NCBI GenBank assembly: GCA_022496185.1
Contig: WTXG01000172.1
Location: 1-64,000 of the forward strand
DNA: 64,000 nt
From: Multifurca ochricompacta
Taxonomy: Eukaryota > Basidiomycota > Agaricomycetes > Russulales > Russulaceae
Direction: 5' to 3'
The notes beneath the pieces are model-generated. The model had not been told where the DNA came from and made no database searches. It saw only the letters and a list, made by a program, of their open reading frames with translations. Shown here piece after piece: positions 1 to 9,764 of the stretch; position 1 is the first letter of the stretch, and every line of letters starts with the position of its first letter. Made by a program: the position numbers and the translations under genes.

Positions 1-309
1 ATCTAAGTCTAAGAAGGTCGACTTGTATAACACACGCGCCCTCAGGATGGCTTTCAAGCGGTCCGGGATGCCAAAAATGCGCATCCAGGACAGCAGCTAT
101 ACAGTGGCTTTTATATGTACTATTTCGGCTAAATTAAACGAGCGCGTTATCTCGTTAATGATGTGACTTGATCACATGCCCAATCTTAAATGTATATCTA
201 ATTAATTGTGAACGCATTTTTGATCTCATCACATTGTGCTATCTAAGTGTGATCACAATTATGTCGGACTGCTATCCCGATATCTCTGCACCAGTATTCT
301 GGTTCAACA
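1..309 (+). repeat. LTR-like relic, right part
   Basis: No gene is seen here. Bases 1-83 reappear in the same orientation at about 15281-15363, inside hAT-1. Bases 100-309 reappear, diverged, on the minus strand at about 42249-42480 inside hAT-D. All copies end in CTGGTTCAACA, so this looks like the 3' end of an LTR (ending CA) cut by the window edge. It abuts the 3' end of the Plavaka gene. The family assignment is inference. Confidence 0.5.
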
Positions 310-337
310 TACAGTATATGGAAAGCTACAGTACTGA

Positions 338-2299
338 TTAAAATGCAATCTCATGTGCATGATGATCAATGTACTTATTGACATAGAACAATTTGAATGT
401 GTCTAGAGAGTATGAGTCTGTGAGCCTGTGTAATGGTAATGGATTACTATCATAAACTGGGATAAGATGCGCTGCTCGTAAGAATGCATCCAGATGCACA
501 ACAGCCTTGCGTTGTCTGCCCCCTTCTATGTCAAGCTGTACTACCCACATACCAGTAGTATTATCTATTGAGACCCTTGTAAACCAGTCCACCAAAGAGC
601 ATGGATATTCGATATTGTTGTACTTGAATGAGAACATGAGCTGAACATGCACAATATTGAGCCCTTGCATGCCAGGCTTTGCCTCATCTTCAACAACAAA
701 GGCACAATCACGTCTGGGTCCTTTTCCTTGCCATGATGGCGTCGAGTGGACACGCTCACGTCGCATACCATAGATACCACTTGGGTCACTTGGTGCAAAG
801 AAAGTTGCCACAGCAGAATGAAAGACAGAGATCTTGCTGGTAATAGGAGGGAGGCTTGTATCATTGAGGTGGAGCTGATCCAAAAGAAATAATTGAGTGA
901 GGTAGGGAAGATTTGGTTCGTTCACTACATTTGAAAGCTCTTCCAGTGATTGTGGATACCTGCGGGCTAATTGGAATGAAGATTGTGAAGTAATGCAGGG
1001 AAGTATAACTCACCTGGCGAGCGTGCAAGGATGACATGGCCAAGCACATTTTTTTCGTCCACAGCCCCTCCATTTTCATCATCGCTCTCATCATCATCTT
1101 CTCTTGATGTATCATTGTTTGGCTGGTAGATATAAGAGATATTTTGAGGTGGGATGTGGCCCGCAGGCAGCATACTGTGCGCCACAAAGTCAGAACCCAT
1201 AGCTGATAGTTTATCAAGACGCTGGTTAGTCATAAGCATCTGACCCAAGGCATGATATCGATTGGAACGCCTCCATGGCTTTTTGACTGCTGAGATGTGG
1301 CGTGATTCAGTAATGGATGAACATAAACCACCAGGTGCACCAAAGTGTTCAATCAGTGAGTGATAGTGAACCAGAGCATGTTGTCATGGGAGGGAAAACC
1401 CAGCTGTACGGATGCCAGTAACGCGAAATATTTCGCGTAGATCTATGAATTTTATCAATGCTAGATCTAGGTTCTTTAGAGAGTCTTCATTGATATTTTG
1501 ACAATGCACAAGGTAATAAACATCAAGGGAAGTGGCGATGCATGTGACCATTTCATTTGGCACAAATCCAACTATCGAAGGTAAATATACCTGCCTTGAT
1601 GTTGGCAAACAGCATGAGATCTCTTCTTGTAAGAATCACATACCTTCATCAGTGCCTTTGTGTCATCACCAGTCCACTGCTTGAAGCGACGATCTTGAGG
1701 AAAGCGGCGAAGGCCTGAGAATGCCGGAACAGCTGCAATACTTGATCACCACTACCATAAGACAGACAACTTACAAGTAATAATTCTTTGACGCACCGAT
1801 GGTCTATTTCATCAAGGATCTTGCGTGATTTGCTCTCCCCATGCTCCTGCAATAAATATTCGCCAACCCAAGTAACCAAATGATCTTTGAACATTCCTTT
1901 GATAACTTGATGCAAGAGATCTGGTGATAGCATCGCGTGAATATCTGCGCGGGGGAAATCATTTGTAAATGGCTTTAAAATTAAAATTGTCGAATTAAGT
2001 GAAATTAATTGAATGTCATGATAAGTTAACGCACTATGATGTCGTCATCTATGCCATATTGATTCCACAAAGTCTTTGAGTCTAAGAAGTCAGCAAGTTC
2101 CTCTGTCAATGCACGTGTGCGTGGTATGGTTGGCATTTCCAAGTTGTCTGGAAAAATCGGAAAAGTGATACATCTGTTGTGTTGTTAGCTGTGTGCTGTA
2201 AGATTGGGAGGATCCAATCTAAGACTTACTTTGGACACCAGCCTTGAACAATTCCGGTTAGCATCACTTGTTCAGGGTAATCAGCGATAAATGCGATAA
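338..2299 (-). pseudogene. Plavaka transposase, 3' part (split by Gypsy-1)
   Basis: This is the C-terminal half of the gene whose 5' half lies at 9765-11075. Minus-strand blocks at 2299-2050, 1933-1649, 1608-1384, 1248-967 and 925-338 are joined by plausible short introns. Together they give typical Plavaka sequence: an ADYPEQVMLTGIVQ-like segment at the Gypsy-1 junction, an HQVIKGMFKDHLVTWV segment, an acidic spacer, and a C-terminus ending in YVNKYIDHHAHEIAF and a stop. Plavaka transposases are CACTA-superfamily DDE enzymes known mainly from Agaricomycetes and act in the nucleus on element ends. The Gypsy-1 insertion makes this copy non-functional. Terminal inverted repeats could not be located. 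Exon boundaries are approximate. Confidence 0.75.
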
Positions 2300-2878
2300 T
2301 GTTACGAACCCCATCCTTGCCCGCGTTCTTTTTCTTACCTAACGATAACCCGTCTCTACCACCCACTCTCCACTATCAGATCACGTCTCCATCGTGGGAT
2401 CCGTCACATGCTCTCTGCCCATCCCCATGACTTACTTGTTTATACATCTTTGGCTGTCCTTATCTCCGCTTATCGCTTATCTTCTTATCGTACGACCGGA
2501 CACTTACTTAATTCCCTATCAGTAGAAGCCAGGCTTTACGCCCTCCGCTTCCAGTTATTTGGGCCCACTTGACTCCGTAATCCTTATCTTTAGACGCTCA
2601 TTCGATTACGTATATAAGTCTGCTGTAGCTACAATGTAGACCTCAGACTCGACTTATTGAATACATCGGTGTTTGTCTTCTGGACTTCCCCTTGATACTC
2701 TTGACCCGATCGTCTCAGTGCTTTTGGCACTTTCCACTCAACATCGTCATTCGGGAACAGCCCCTTTGACGTTGACTCTTCCATCTTAAACTCCAAGAGG
2801 TCCTATTGGCCTCTTATCTGAATCGCCGAACGAAGCTGTTGCACAAGTCGTGCAGAACGTCTCACACCGGACGTAACA
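2300..2878 (+). repeat. Gypsy-1 5' LTR
   Basis: 579 bp, TG...CA termini. It matches the 3' LTR at 9186-9764 except for four transitions (near 2431, 2493, 2609 and 2621). It contains the element's TATA box and probable transcription start. Confidence 0.95.
2611..2655 (+). promoter_or_regulatory. Gypsy-1 core promoter and predicted RNA 5' end
   Basis: TATATAAG at 2611-2618 is followed 34 bp downstream by AGACTCGACTT (2645-2655). That 11-mer is the exact reverse complement of the primer-binding site at 2881-2891. This marks 2645 as the likely first transcribed base (start of R), by analogy with Tf1. Confidence 0.7.
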
Positions 2879-2880
2879 TC

Positions 2881-2891
2881 AAGTCGAGTCT
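2881..2891 (+). other. Gypsy-1 self-complementary primer-binding site
   Basis: AAGTCGAGTCT lies 2 nt after the LTR end. There is no tRNA-type TGG at the LTR boundary. It is perfectly complementary to 2645-2655 in the R region, as in the self-priming of the fission yeast element Tf1 and related fungal chromoviruses. Confidence 0.75.
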
Positions 2892-2897
2892 CTCACA

Positions 2898-4399
2898 GTG
2901 GCTTCCAGCCGCAGTCAGACCCTCTTCCAGGAAGAACTCATCGAACGCAGAGACGAGCATAATCTTTCACAGCAAGTACTTGGCTCTGCCACCTGGAAAG
3001 ATTTTGAGTCCGAGTTTGGATACTACGTCTATCATGACGGAAGATACCAACTGGTAGAATACGACGACGAAAAGAGAGTTTGGTACCGCATCCGATATTC
3101 GGACAGCCGACACTCTTGGGTTACCACAGGACCTGCCCCTCCTGAATTTGGATTAGGACCGTGGAGAGAGAATCCCCCGGCCATCGTTACGGACTCTGAA
3201 CCAGAAGAGTACGTAGAAGAACATAGTGAAGAAGCACTGGTATTAGCGTCGTCTACATCCCCAGTTGCACCCGCAGTTGTCACGTCCAGAGCCCCTGCTT
3301 TGACAACTCCCCAGATCTCAGTACAATCTACCGATACCGTCACCCCATTCTACCAAACCATGTCCACCATCGCCGCCCAGCTTCCAGACCCAGTACCGGC
3401 ACCCCCAGCCGTGTTACCACCCAACATTCCCCCACCATCAGGGCGATTGTCAGGAGTACTCCCCAAACGTTCACTGGGGATCGGTCGCAAAGCAAGAAAT
3501 TCATGTTGGAGTTTACGACCTTCAAAAACTTCAATCATGACGTCCCCCAGATCATCAACCCTTTCCAACGAGCAAACCTCTTCCTCTCCCTAATCCGAGG
3601 AGAGGCTGTGGACGACTGGACCATGGAACAGCTGGAGTGGCTGAACGAACAAATTGAGAGTGGTCGTCGCACCACTAGTGAAGGACTCTGGGAAACCATC
3701 GCCCAGCGTTTCAAAGATGCATTTACGGATGGGCAGGCCAAGCAAAAGGCTGCTCGCGAGCTCAAGTCCCTTAGAATGGAGAAAGGAGAACTTGATGCGT
3801 ATGTCGCAAAGTTCAGGAGCCTGGCCAACAGGGCCGGCTATGACACCGATGAAGAGGCCACGTTGGACCTTTTCTCCCAAGGGTTGCCTAACCCATTAGT
3901 GAAAAACATTATCCAGTTCCATCACCCTAATGACTGGGACTCGTGGGTAGACGCTGCTCGATGACAGCAGCAGGATTACCTGGACTTCCAAACGTGCTTT
4001 GGAGTCGATACGAAGAAGGGAAAGACCCGTGACCAGTGGAAGGCGGCCTTCGGAGTTAAACCCACACACGCCAGTCAGAGGGATCCAAATGCCATGGATA
4101 CATCAGCTGACAGGACCAGAGCACGCGTTGCACTTACGGAAGATGAAAGACAGACCCTAATGAAGGAAGGACGGTGCTTTCGCTGCAAAGCACAGGGGCA
4201 CATGTCTAGGGAGTGCCCGAAGAAAGGGGTACGGGCGGCGGAAGCAACGGTTGCGCCAATCCATAACAACCCACCAACCGTCAAAAAGTCATCAACGAAA
4301 GAGGAAAAGGCGCAAGAAATATGGACAAACATGATGAAGGAAAGTGAAGAAGTACGGGCTATATTGGTAGAAAAGGCATTCGCGAAAAAGGATTTTTAA
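2898..4399 (+). pseudogene. gag: Gypsy-1 gag (frameshift and in-frame stop)
   Basis: The structural polyprotein region is read in two frames. The N-terminal part (2898 to about 3460) is proline/threonine-rich. The capsid-like part runs in another frame from about 3460, with a TFTGDRSQSKKF start and a FQRANLFLSLIRGEAVDDW core typical of retrotransposon gag. A TGA at 3962-3964 interrupts the capsid frame; CGA to TGA is the simplest change. Beyond it the same frame stays open to 4399 and encodes a CX2CX4HX4C zinc knuckle (CFRCKAQGHMSREC, about 4174-4215). A 1-nt indel near 3420-3465 would explain the first break. The 3' end overlaps the protease frame by -1 at GGATTTTTAA. Confidence 0.8.
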
Positions 4400-4446
4400 T
4401 CGGCTCAAACCCATCGGCCTGGGCACGAGCATTACATGTAACCTCT

Positions 4447-4956
4447 GTGTATACTAGTCGCTTCAAATCTTTGAAAATACCAGTACATTTCGAAACTACA
4501 CAGAGGACGGCCGATCGCGACATCCTGATCGACTCAGGAGCTACCGACAACTTCATCAGCCCGCAAATGGTGAAAACCATGGGATTGGGAATGTTGGCAC
4601 TTCCCCAGGAAAAGAATATCTGGAATATTGACGGAACCGCCAACCGAGCTGGAAAGATCACACATTATACCGACCTCAACGTCCAAGTAGGAGAAAGGAC
4701 GAAAGTTATACGCTTCCTAGTCACCAATCTAGGTGGGGAAGATTTGGTCTTGGGATATCCCTGGCTTGCCGCATTCGAGCCAAAGATTAACTGGGGCGAT
4801 GCGACAATGGACAAGGACTCGTACCCTGTACTCATCACGTCAATAGGGTACGATTACGCAGTCCGACACTCCTTGGCACGCAAGGCAGGAGAAGACAAGA
4901 GGACTCGGGATATTGTTTCGTCACCAAAGCATCGGAACTTGCGCAGAAAGCAGTAG
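4447..4956 (+). CDS. Gypsy-1 aspartic protease region
   Basis: Retropepsin-like domain that would cleave the Gag-Pol polyprotein. The active-site motif LIDSGATDNFIS is at about 4525-4560, and the flap and second-domain segment EDLVLGYPWLAAFEPKINW follows. The frame is open upstream to about 4400 and is -1 relative to gag, so it is probably expressed as a Gag-Pol fusion rather than from its own start. It ends at a stop at 4954. The downstream pol frame is already readable from about 4905, so another 1-nt shift separates protease from RT. This may be a mutation in this copy or a real recoding site. Confidence 0.8.
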   Translation: MYTSRFKSLKIPVHFETTQRTADRDILIDSGATDNFISPQMVKTMGLGMLALPQEKNIWNIDGTANRAGKITHYTDLNVQVGERTKVIRFLVTNLGGEDLVLGYPWLAAFEPKINWGDATMDKDSYPVLITSIGYDYAVRHSLARKAGEDKRTRDIVSSPKHRNLRRKQ

Positions 4957-4985
4957 AAGGACACACAGAGAAAACATTCGAAGAG

Positions 4986-7877
4986 GTGGTGCCGGCGGAA
5001 TACCATCGACATTGGAAAGTGTTCTCAGAGGAGAAATCGCAACGTTTTCCCCCTACACGACCGTGGGATCATGCCATTGACTTCATACCCGACACCCCAT
5101 CAGCAATTGATTGTAAAATTTACCCGTTGTCACAAGCAGAACAGACCGCGCTCACGGCATTCCTCGAGGAACACCTTGCAAAGGGATATATCCGTCCATC
5201 GAAGTCACCCTACGCGTCGCCATTCTTCTTCATCAAGAAGAAAGACGGCAAACTTCGACCTGTTCAGGATTACCGACGGATAAACACCTACACTGTAAAG
5301 AACGCCTACCCCTTACCACTCATCTCCGAACTTATCGACACCATGCGGGATAAATCCTTGTTCTCCAAAATGGATGTCCGTTGGGGTTACAACAACATTT
5401 GGATCAAAGAAGGGGATCAGTGCAAGGCAGCCTTTAAGACCAACCAGGGACTCTTCGAACCAAACATTATGTTCTTTGGCCTCACTAACTCACCTGCCAC
5501 CTTCCAATCGATGATGAACCACATATTCCGTGACCTTATCCTTACTGGCGAAGTAGTGGTTTACATGGACGACATACTGGTGGCCACTGAAGACGATCTG
5601 ACCCATCACCGAGAGCAAGTACATCAGGTGCTAGAGATCCTGCATGAACATGACTTATACCTCAAGCCCGCCAAGTGCTCATTTGAACAGTCAAGTGTGG
5701 AGTATCTGGGAGTCATATTAGAAGGAGGACAGGTCCGAATGGACCCTGTAAAGGTGCAAGGAATTCGGGAATGGCCAGTACCCACATGCGTCAAGGACGT
5801 ACGGTCTTTCATTGGGTTCTGTAATTTCTATCGACGCTTTGTCCGAGGCTTCTCAGGAATCGCCCAGCCGCTAAATGGATTACTGAAAAAGGACATTCCC
5901 TGGCATTGGACAGAAGAACATCAGACGGCCTTTGAACAGATTCGCAACATTATTGGCTCAGAACCGGTCCTGTTACAACCAGATTTACAAAAGCCTTTCG
6001 AACTTGAGGTTGACGCATCCCACTTCGCAAATGGTGCGGTGTTAAATCAGCGGGACACGGCGGGACTCCTTCATCCTGTGGCCTTTTACTCGGAGACATT
6101 CTCGCCGGCGGAACGGAATTACGACATCTGGGACAGGGAATTACTGGCCATTGTAAAAGCATTACGGCATTGGCGACCCTATCTAGCGGGAACTCCCCAT
6201 AAGACTATTATCCACACCGATCACTCCAACCTACTGTATTGGAAAGAACCCCACAAGATCAGTCGACGGGTTGCTCGCGAAGTTTTAGAATTGGAAGAAT
6301 ACAACTTCGTGCTTAAACACATTGCAGGAAGTCGCAATGCACGAGCTGATGCACTGTCACGACGGCCAGACATGAACGATGGCGGGGAGGATAACACCAA
6401 TATCACAGTGCTCCCAGAAGAAGTCTTCGCAAGGACAGCGGTTGTCAGTCTTCATGATATGGATCTATGGGCCCAAGTGTCCCAAAACATGAATCAGCAG
6501 TTATGCGAAGCATGGGCCGATGCACACAACCTGAAGAAGATTGACGGCCTGTGGTGGAAGGACGGGGATCGACTCGTTGTCACCGGTGGCGACAACATTA
6601 AGAGGGGGGTGATCCATTTTCACCACAACCTTCCCTCTGCAGGACATCCTGGCATTGCAAACACTTACGCTCTTACCAAACGCGACTACTGGTGGCCAAA
6701 CATGAAAAGAGATGTGGAGGAGTATGTGAAGGGATGCGCCGACTGCCAGGCCAACAAAGTAAACACGCACCCGCAACCACCGGCACCCTTCCCAATTGCA
6801 CCGACTACTTTACAACCATTCCAGACCATAGCAATGGACTTCATTGTCAAACTCCCCACCTCTAGAGGCTTCGACTCAATCCTGACCATCACCGACCATG
6901 ATTGTTCGAAAGCAGCGCTGTTCATACCCTGCAACGAGTCCATCACAGCGGAAGGAGTGGCCAAACTTTATCTGGATCACGTCTACAGACACTATGGCCT
7001 CCCTGAAAAGATCATCTCAGACCGCGACCCACGCTTCACGTCCGCGTTTGCCAGAGCGCTCTGTAAAACACTGAATATCGCCCAGAACATCTCCACAGCA
7101 TACCATCCACAGACAGACGGACAGTCGGAGAGAACAAACCAGTGGCTCGAACAGTACCTTCGATTCTGGTGCAACGGACGACAGGACGATTGGGCCGACT
7201 GGCTCGCGACAGCAGAGTTTGCCCATAACTCTTGGCCCAACGGTACCACGAAACACTCCCCGTTCTCGCTTATCATGGGATGGACACCCCGAGCCACATG
7301 GACAGGAAAGCCGACGAATGTCCCTTCAGCTACACGCCGTATCGACCAATGGGAGGAGGTTAGGAAATCAGCCAATGAGAATCTGTTGAAGGCGCAAAAG
7401 ACCCTGGCTGAGAAGTCCACAAGGTTCACACCTTATCGGACCAATGACCTGGTATGGTTGGAAGGAAAAAATATCCACACGTCACACCCAACTGCCAAGC
7501 TAGCACCCCGACGTCACGGACCTTTCAAGATAACAAGGAAGCTGTCAGATGTGTCATATCAACTCGAACTCCCCCCCACATGGCGCATTCACCCGGTTTT
7601 CCATGCCAAGCTGCTTACGCCCTACAAGGAGACACCTCTACATGGGGAAAACTTCTCAAGGCCCCCTCCTGACCTTATCGATGGGGAAGAAGAGTGGGAA
7701 GTGGAACAGATTCTAGACTCGAAACGACAGGGCCGGGGGCGCAAACTATATTACCTGATTAAGTGGAAAGGGTTCCCAGCCTCTGACAACTCATGGGAAC
7801 CAGCCGGAGATATCTCTGCCCCGGTCCTTATCTCGGAATTCCATGCCCGACATCCAAAGGCGCCCAGGAATAGTTAA
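4986..7877 (+). CDS. pol: Gypsy-1 pol: RT, RNase H, integrase, chromodomain
   Basis: The 963-codon frame is intact, and sense sequence in the same frame extends upstream to about 4905. Order: reverse transcriptase with YMDD (about 5560); RNase H with LEVDASHFANGAVL and HTDHSNLLYW; the integrase H2C2 zinc domain (HFHHNLPSAGHPG ... CADCQANK, about 6618-6755); the integrase core with catalytic D in ITDHD, D in IISDRDPRF and E in QSERTNQW; a GPF/Y-type module (RRHGPFKI, HPVFHAKLL); and a C-terminal chromodomain (WEVEQILDSKRQGRG, YLIKWKGF, NSWEP). The chromodomain places the element in the chromovirus branch, whose integrases are thought to target modified-histone chromatin. All catalytic residues looked for are present. 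It ends with TAA, 41 nt before ORF3. Confidence 0.95.
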   Translation: MVPAEYHRHWKVFSEEKSQRFPPTRPWDHAIDFIPDTPSAIDCKIYPLSQAEQTALTAFLEEHLAKGYIRPSKSPYASPFFFIKKKDGKLRPVQDYRRINTYTVKNAYPLPLISELIDTMRDKSLFSKMDVRWGYNNIWIKEGDQCKAAFKTNQGLFEPNIMFFGLTNSPATFQSMMNHIFRDLILTGEVVVYMDDILVATEDDLTHHREQVHQVLEILHEHDLYLKPAKCSFEQSSVEYLGVILEGGQVRMDPVKVQGIREWPVPTCVKDVRSFIGFCNFYRRFVRGFSGIAQPLNGLLKKDIPWHWTEEHQTAFEQIRNIIGSEPVLLQPDLQKPFELEVDASHFANGAVLNQRDTAGLLHPVAFYSETFSPAERNYDIWDRELLAIVKALRHWRPYLAGTPHKTIIHTDHSNLLYWKEPHKISRRVAREVLELEEYNFVLKHIAGSRNARADALSRRPDMNDGGEDNTNITVLPEEVFARTAVVSLHDMDLWAQVSQNMNQQLCEAWADAHNLKKIDGLWWKDGDRLVVTGGDNIKRGVIHFHHNLPSAGHPGIANTYALTKRDYWWPNMKRDVEEYVKGCADCQANKVNTHPQPPAPFPIAPTTLQPFQTIAMDFIVKLPTSRGFDSILTITDHDCSKAALFIPCNESITAEGVAKLYLDHVYRHYGLPEKIISDRDPRFTSAFARALCKTLNIAQNISTAYHPQTDGQSERTNQWLEQYLRFWCNGRQDDWADWLATAEFAHNSWPNGTTKHSPFSLIMGWTPRATWTGKPTNVPSATRRIDQWEEVRKSANENLLKAQKTLAEKSTRFTPYRTNDLVWLEGKNIHTSHPTAKLAPRRHGPFKITRKLSDVSYQLELPPTWRIHPVFHAKLLTPYKETPLHGENFSRPPPDLIDGEEEWEVEQILDSKRQGRGRKLYYLIKWKGFPASDNSWEPAGDISAPVLISEFHARHPKAPRNS

Positions 7878-7918
7878 AAGGGAGCAATCTCAACCCCCAA
7901 AACGATTCCCCTCAGTAT

Positions 7919-9154
7919 ATGCCCTCTCAGCACATTACTACCACCACCGAACAATCTATCATGTCTTTCATCGCCGCCTCTGCCGCCGTCGACGCCTTCA
8001 CTTCCCCAATGACTGTCGTCGAAAACTTCCCTTCCGCTCACCCCTCCTCTCGTCCCTCTTCTCCCATCAACTACGACGCTGCCGAGGCCCGTGTCAAAAA
8101 TCAATCCCCCAACCCGAACGATGACTTCACCCACTGCGAAGAACCCCACCCCAACGACCTACTCAATGGGGAGATTGACGATGAGGCCCCGGAGTTCCCC
8201 TTCATTCCCAACAACCCCAACTCCTCGATGTATTTCCCCCTGGAGATCACGATGGCAGATGGTTCCAAGGCCATTGCCAAGTACATCTACTACACCAACG
8301 GAGGAATGGACGTAGCGGGGTGTATGAAGAAGGATGGGCCAGTTTATGGGGCCCCGGTTTATTTGGAAGAAAGGTACACGGGACGACTTCACCACACAAT
8401 GACTGACGAACAGCTGGGCCATCTTTCGACGGAGGACTGTCGTGCCTTCGCAATCGACGAGGTACTGAACGACATGAGGTTGCCGCGCCTCAAAGCGGAA
8501 GTCATGAGGCTGCGGAAGAGTATCACCCTACGGAGGACGTTGAACCAGCAATACAAGGAGCATGCAAAAATGATGGCTAAGCTGACAAATGGGATGTTCC
8601 AATTGGAGCAAGAGATTGTCGATATTAGGAAGAGGTTGGAAGCAGGAGACGCATATCAGACAATCGCTGAAAGGTACGCCGACACCTATGCTCGGCCTCT
8701 CCCTCCTCGCACACTGGGAGCTGCCCCGACACTGCTACCAAACCGACTCGAGATGCCACGGTTGCACGAGAATCCGTGCGGGGAAACCTGCTGGCAATGT
8801 GACAGCAAGTATCACATTAGCTGGAACTGCCCTCTCAACCGCAAGTGGTGTCGACATTGCCGCAGCAATCTTCATTGGAGCCGGCATTGTATCTTCCGAC
8901 GCGTGGGGGTGGCCCCGACAATCAATAATCCATCGGGCTGGTGCGGCAAATGCCTCCGTCACAACGCTGGGCACAAAGAAATTGACTGCCCTGTCTACGA
9001 CCTGTGCCGCGCCTGTGGTCAGCGCGGCCCGTACGGCTTCCTTCGCACTCATGCATGCCCGCAGGAGATGGAGACTTATAGGATGGACGATCGTAATGTA
9101 GCTGATGACTACCTAGAACTGGTGCAGGATGATGATGGTACGAGTCGTTTCTAG
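7919..9154 (+). CDS. Gypsy-1 third ORF: coiled-coil, four zinc-knuckle protein
   Basis: An intact 411-codon frame between pol and the 3' LTR, on the same strand and inside the element. The start is ATG at 7919; a second Met at 7961 is an alternative. The N-terminus (1-110) is Ser/Pro-rich and acidic. A central charged helix (about 188-245, RLPRLKAEVMRLRK to VDIRKRLEAG) looks like a coiled coil. The C-terminal third has four Cys/His clusters: CWQCDSKYHISWNC and CRHCRSNLHWSRHC (both CX2CX4HX4C), then CGKCLRHNAGHKEIDC and CRACG...THAC. This resembles a second nucleocapsid. No signal peptide or membrane segment is visible, so it is not env-like despite its position. The function is unknown; RNA or DNA binding in the particle is an inference. 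Confidence 0.85.
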   Translation: MPSQHITTTTEQSIMSFIAASAAVDAFTSPMTVVENFPSAHPSSRPSSPINYDAAEARVKNQSPNPNDDFTHCEEPHPNDLLNGEIDDEAPEFPFIPNNPNSSMYFPLEITMADGSKAIAKYIYYTNGGMDVAGCMKKDGPVYGAPVYLEERYTGRLHHTMTDEQLGHLSTEDCRAFAIDEVLNDMRLPRLKAEVMRLRKSITLRRTLNQQYKEHAKMMAKLTNGMFQLEQEIVDIRKRLEAGDAYQTIAERYADTYARPLPPRTLGAAPTLLPNRLEMPRLHENPCGETCWQCDSKYHISWNCPLNRKWCRHCRSNLHWSRHCIFRRVGVAPTINNPSGWCGKCLRHNAGHKEIDCPVYDLCRACGQRGPYGFLRTHACPQEMETYRMDDRNVADDYLELVQDDDGTSRF

Positions 9155-9171
9155 CCGGGACTGCTAGAACC

Positions 9172-9185
9172 AGAAGAGGGGGTGA
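9172..9185 (+). other. Gypsy-1 polypurine tract
   Basis: AGAAGAGGGGGTGA lies directly 5' of the 3' LTR, where the plus-strand primer is expected. Confidence 0.75.
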
Positions 9186-9764
9186 TGTTACGAACCCCAT
9201 CCTTGCCCGCGTTCTTTTTCTTACCTAACGATAACCCGTCTCTACCACCCACTCTCCACTATCAGATCACGTCTCCATCGTGGGATCCGTCACATGCTCT
9301 CTGCCCATCCCCGTGACTTACTTGTTTATACATCTTTGGCTGTCCTTATCTCCGCTTATCGCTTATCTTCTTATCGTACGACCAGACACTTACTTAATTC
9401 CCTATCAGTAGAAGCCAGGCTTTACGCCCTCCGCTTCCAGTTATTTGGGCCCACTTGACTCCGTAATCCTTATCTTTAGACGCTCATTCGATTATGTATA
9501 TAAGTCCGCTGTAGCTACAATGTAGACCTCAGACTCGACTTATTGAATACATCGGTGTTTGTCTTCTGGACTTCCCCTTGATACTCTTGACCCGATCGTC
9601 TCAGTGCTTTTGGCACTTTCCACTCAACATCGTCATTCGGGAACAGCCCCTTTGACGTTGACTCTTCCATCTTAAACTCCAAGAGGTCCTATTGGCCTCT
9701 TATCTGAATCGCCGAACGAAGCTGTTGCACAAGTCGTGCAGAACGTCTCACACCGGACGTAACA
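9186..9764 (+). repeat. Gypsy-1 3' LTR
   Basis: 579 bp, same length as the 5' LTR, with four transition differences. It is followed immediately by the second TSD copy, GATAA (9765-9769). Confidence 0.95.

Larger units (their letters stand above)
2300..9764 (+). mobile_element. Gypsy-1: complete chromodomain LTR retrotransposon
   Basis: A 7465-bp Ty3/Gypsy (chromovirus) element. It is flanked by the 5-bp target-site duplication GATAA (2295-2299 and 9765-9769) and bounded by two 579-bp LTRs that begin TGTTACG and end GTAACA. The LTRs differ at four positions, all transitions, so the insertion is recent. Internal order: primer-binding site, gag, protease, RT-RNase H-integrase-chromodomain, a third ORF, polypurine tract. 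It sits inside the Plavaka gene. gag carries a nonsense codon and pol spans three frames, so this copy is probably not autonomous as read. Confidence 0.95.

Noticed and set aside
7919..9154. Envelope gene of an errantivirus-like element
   Set aside because: The position fits, but there is no signal peptide, furin-like site or membrane helix. The Cys/His pattern is of the nucleic-acid-binding knuckle type.
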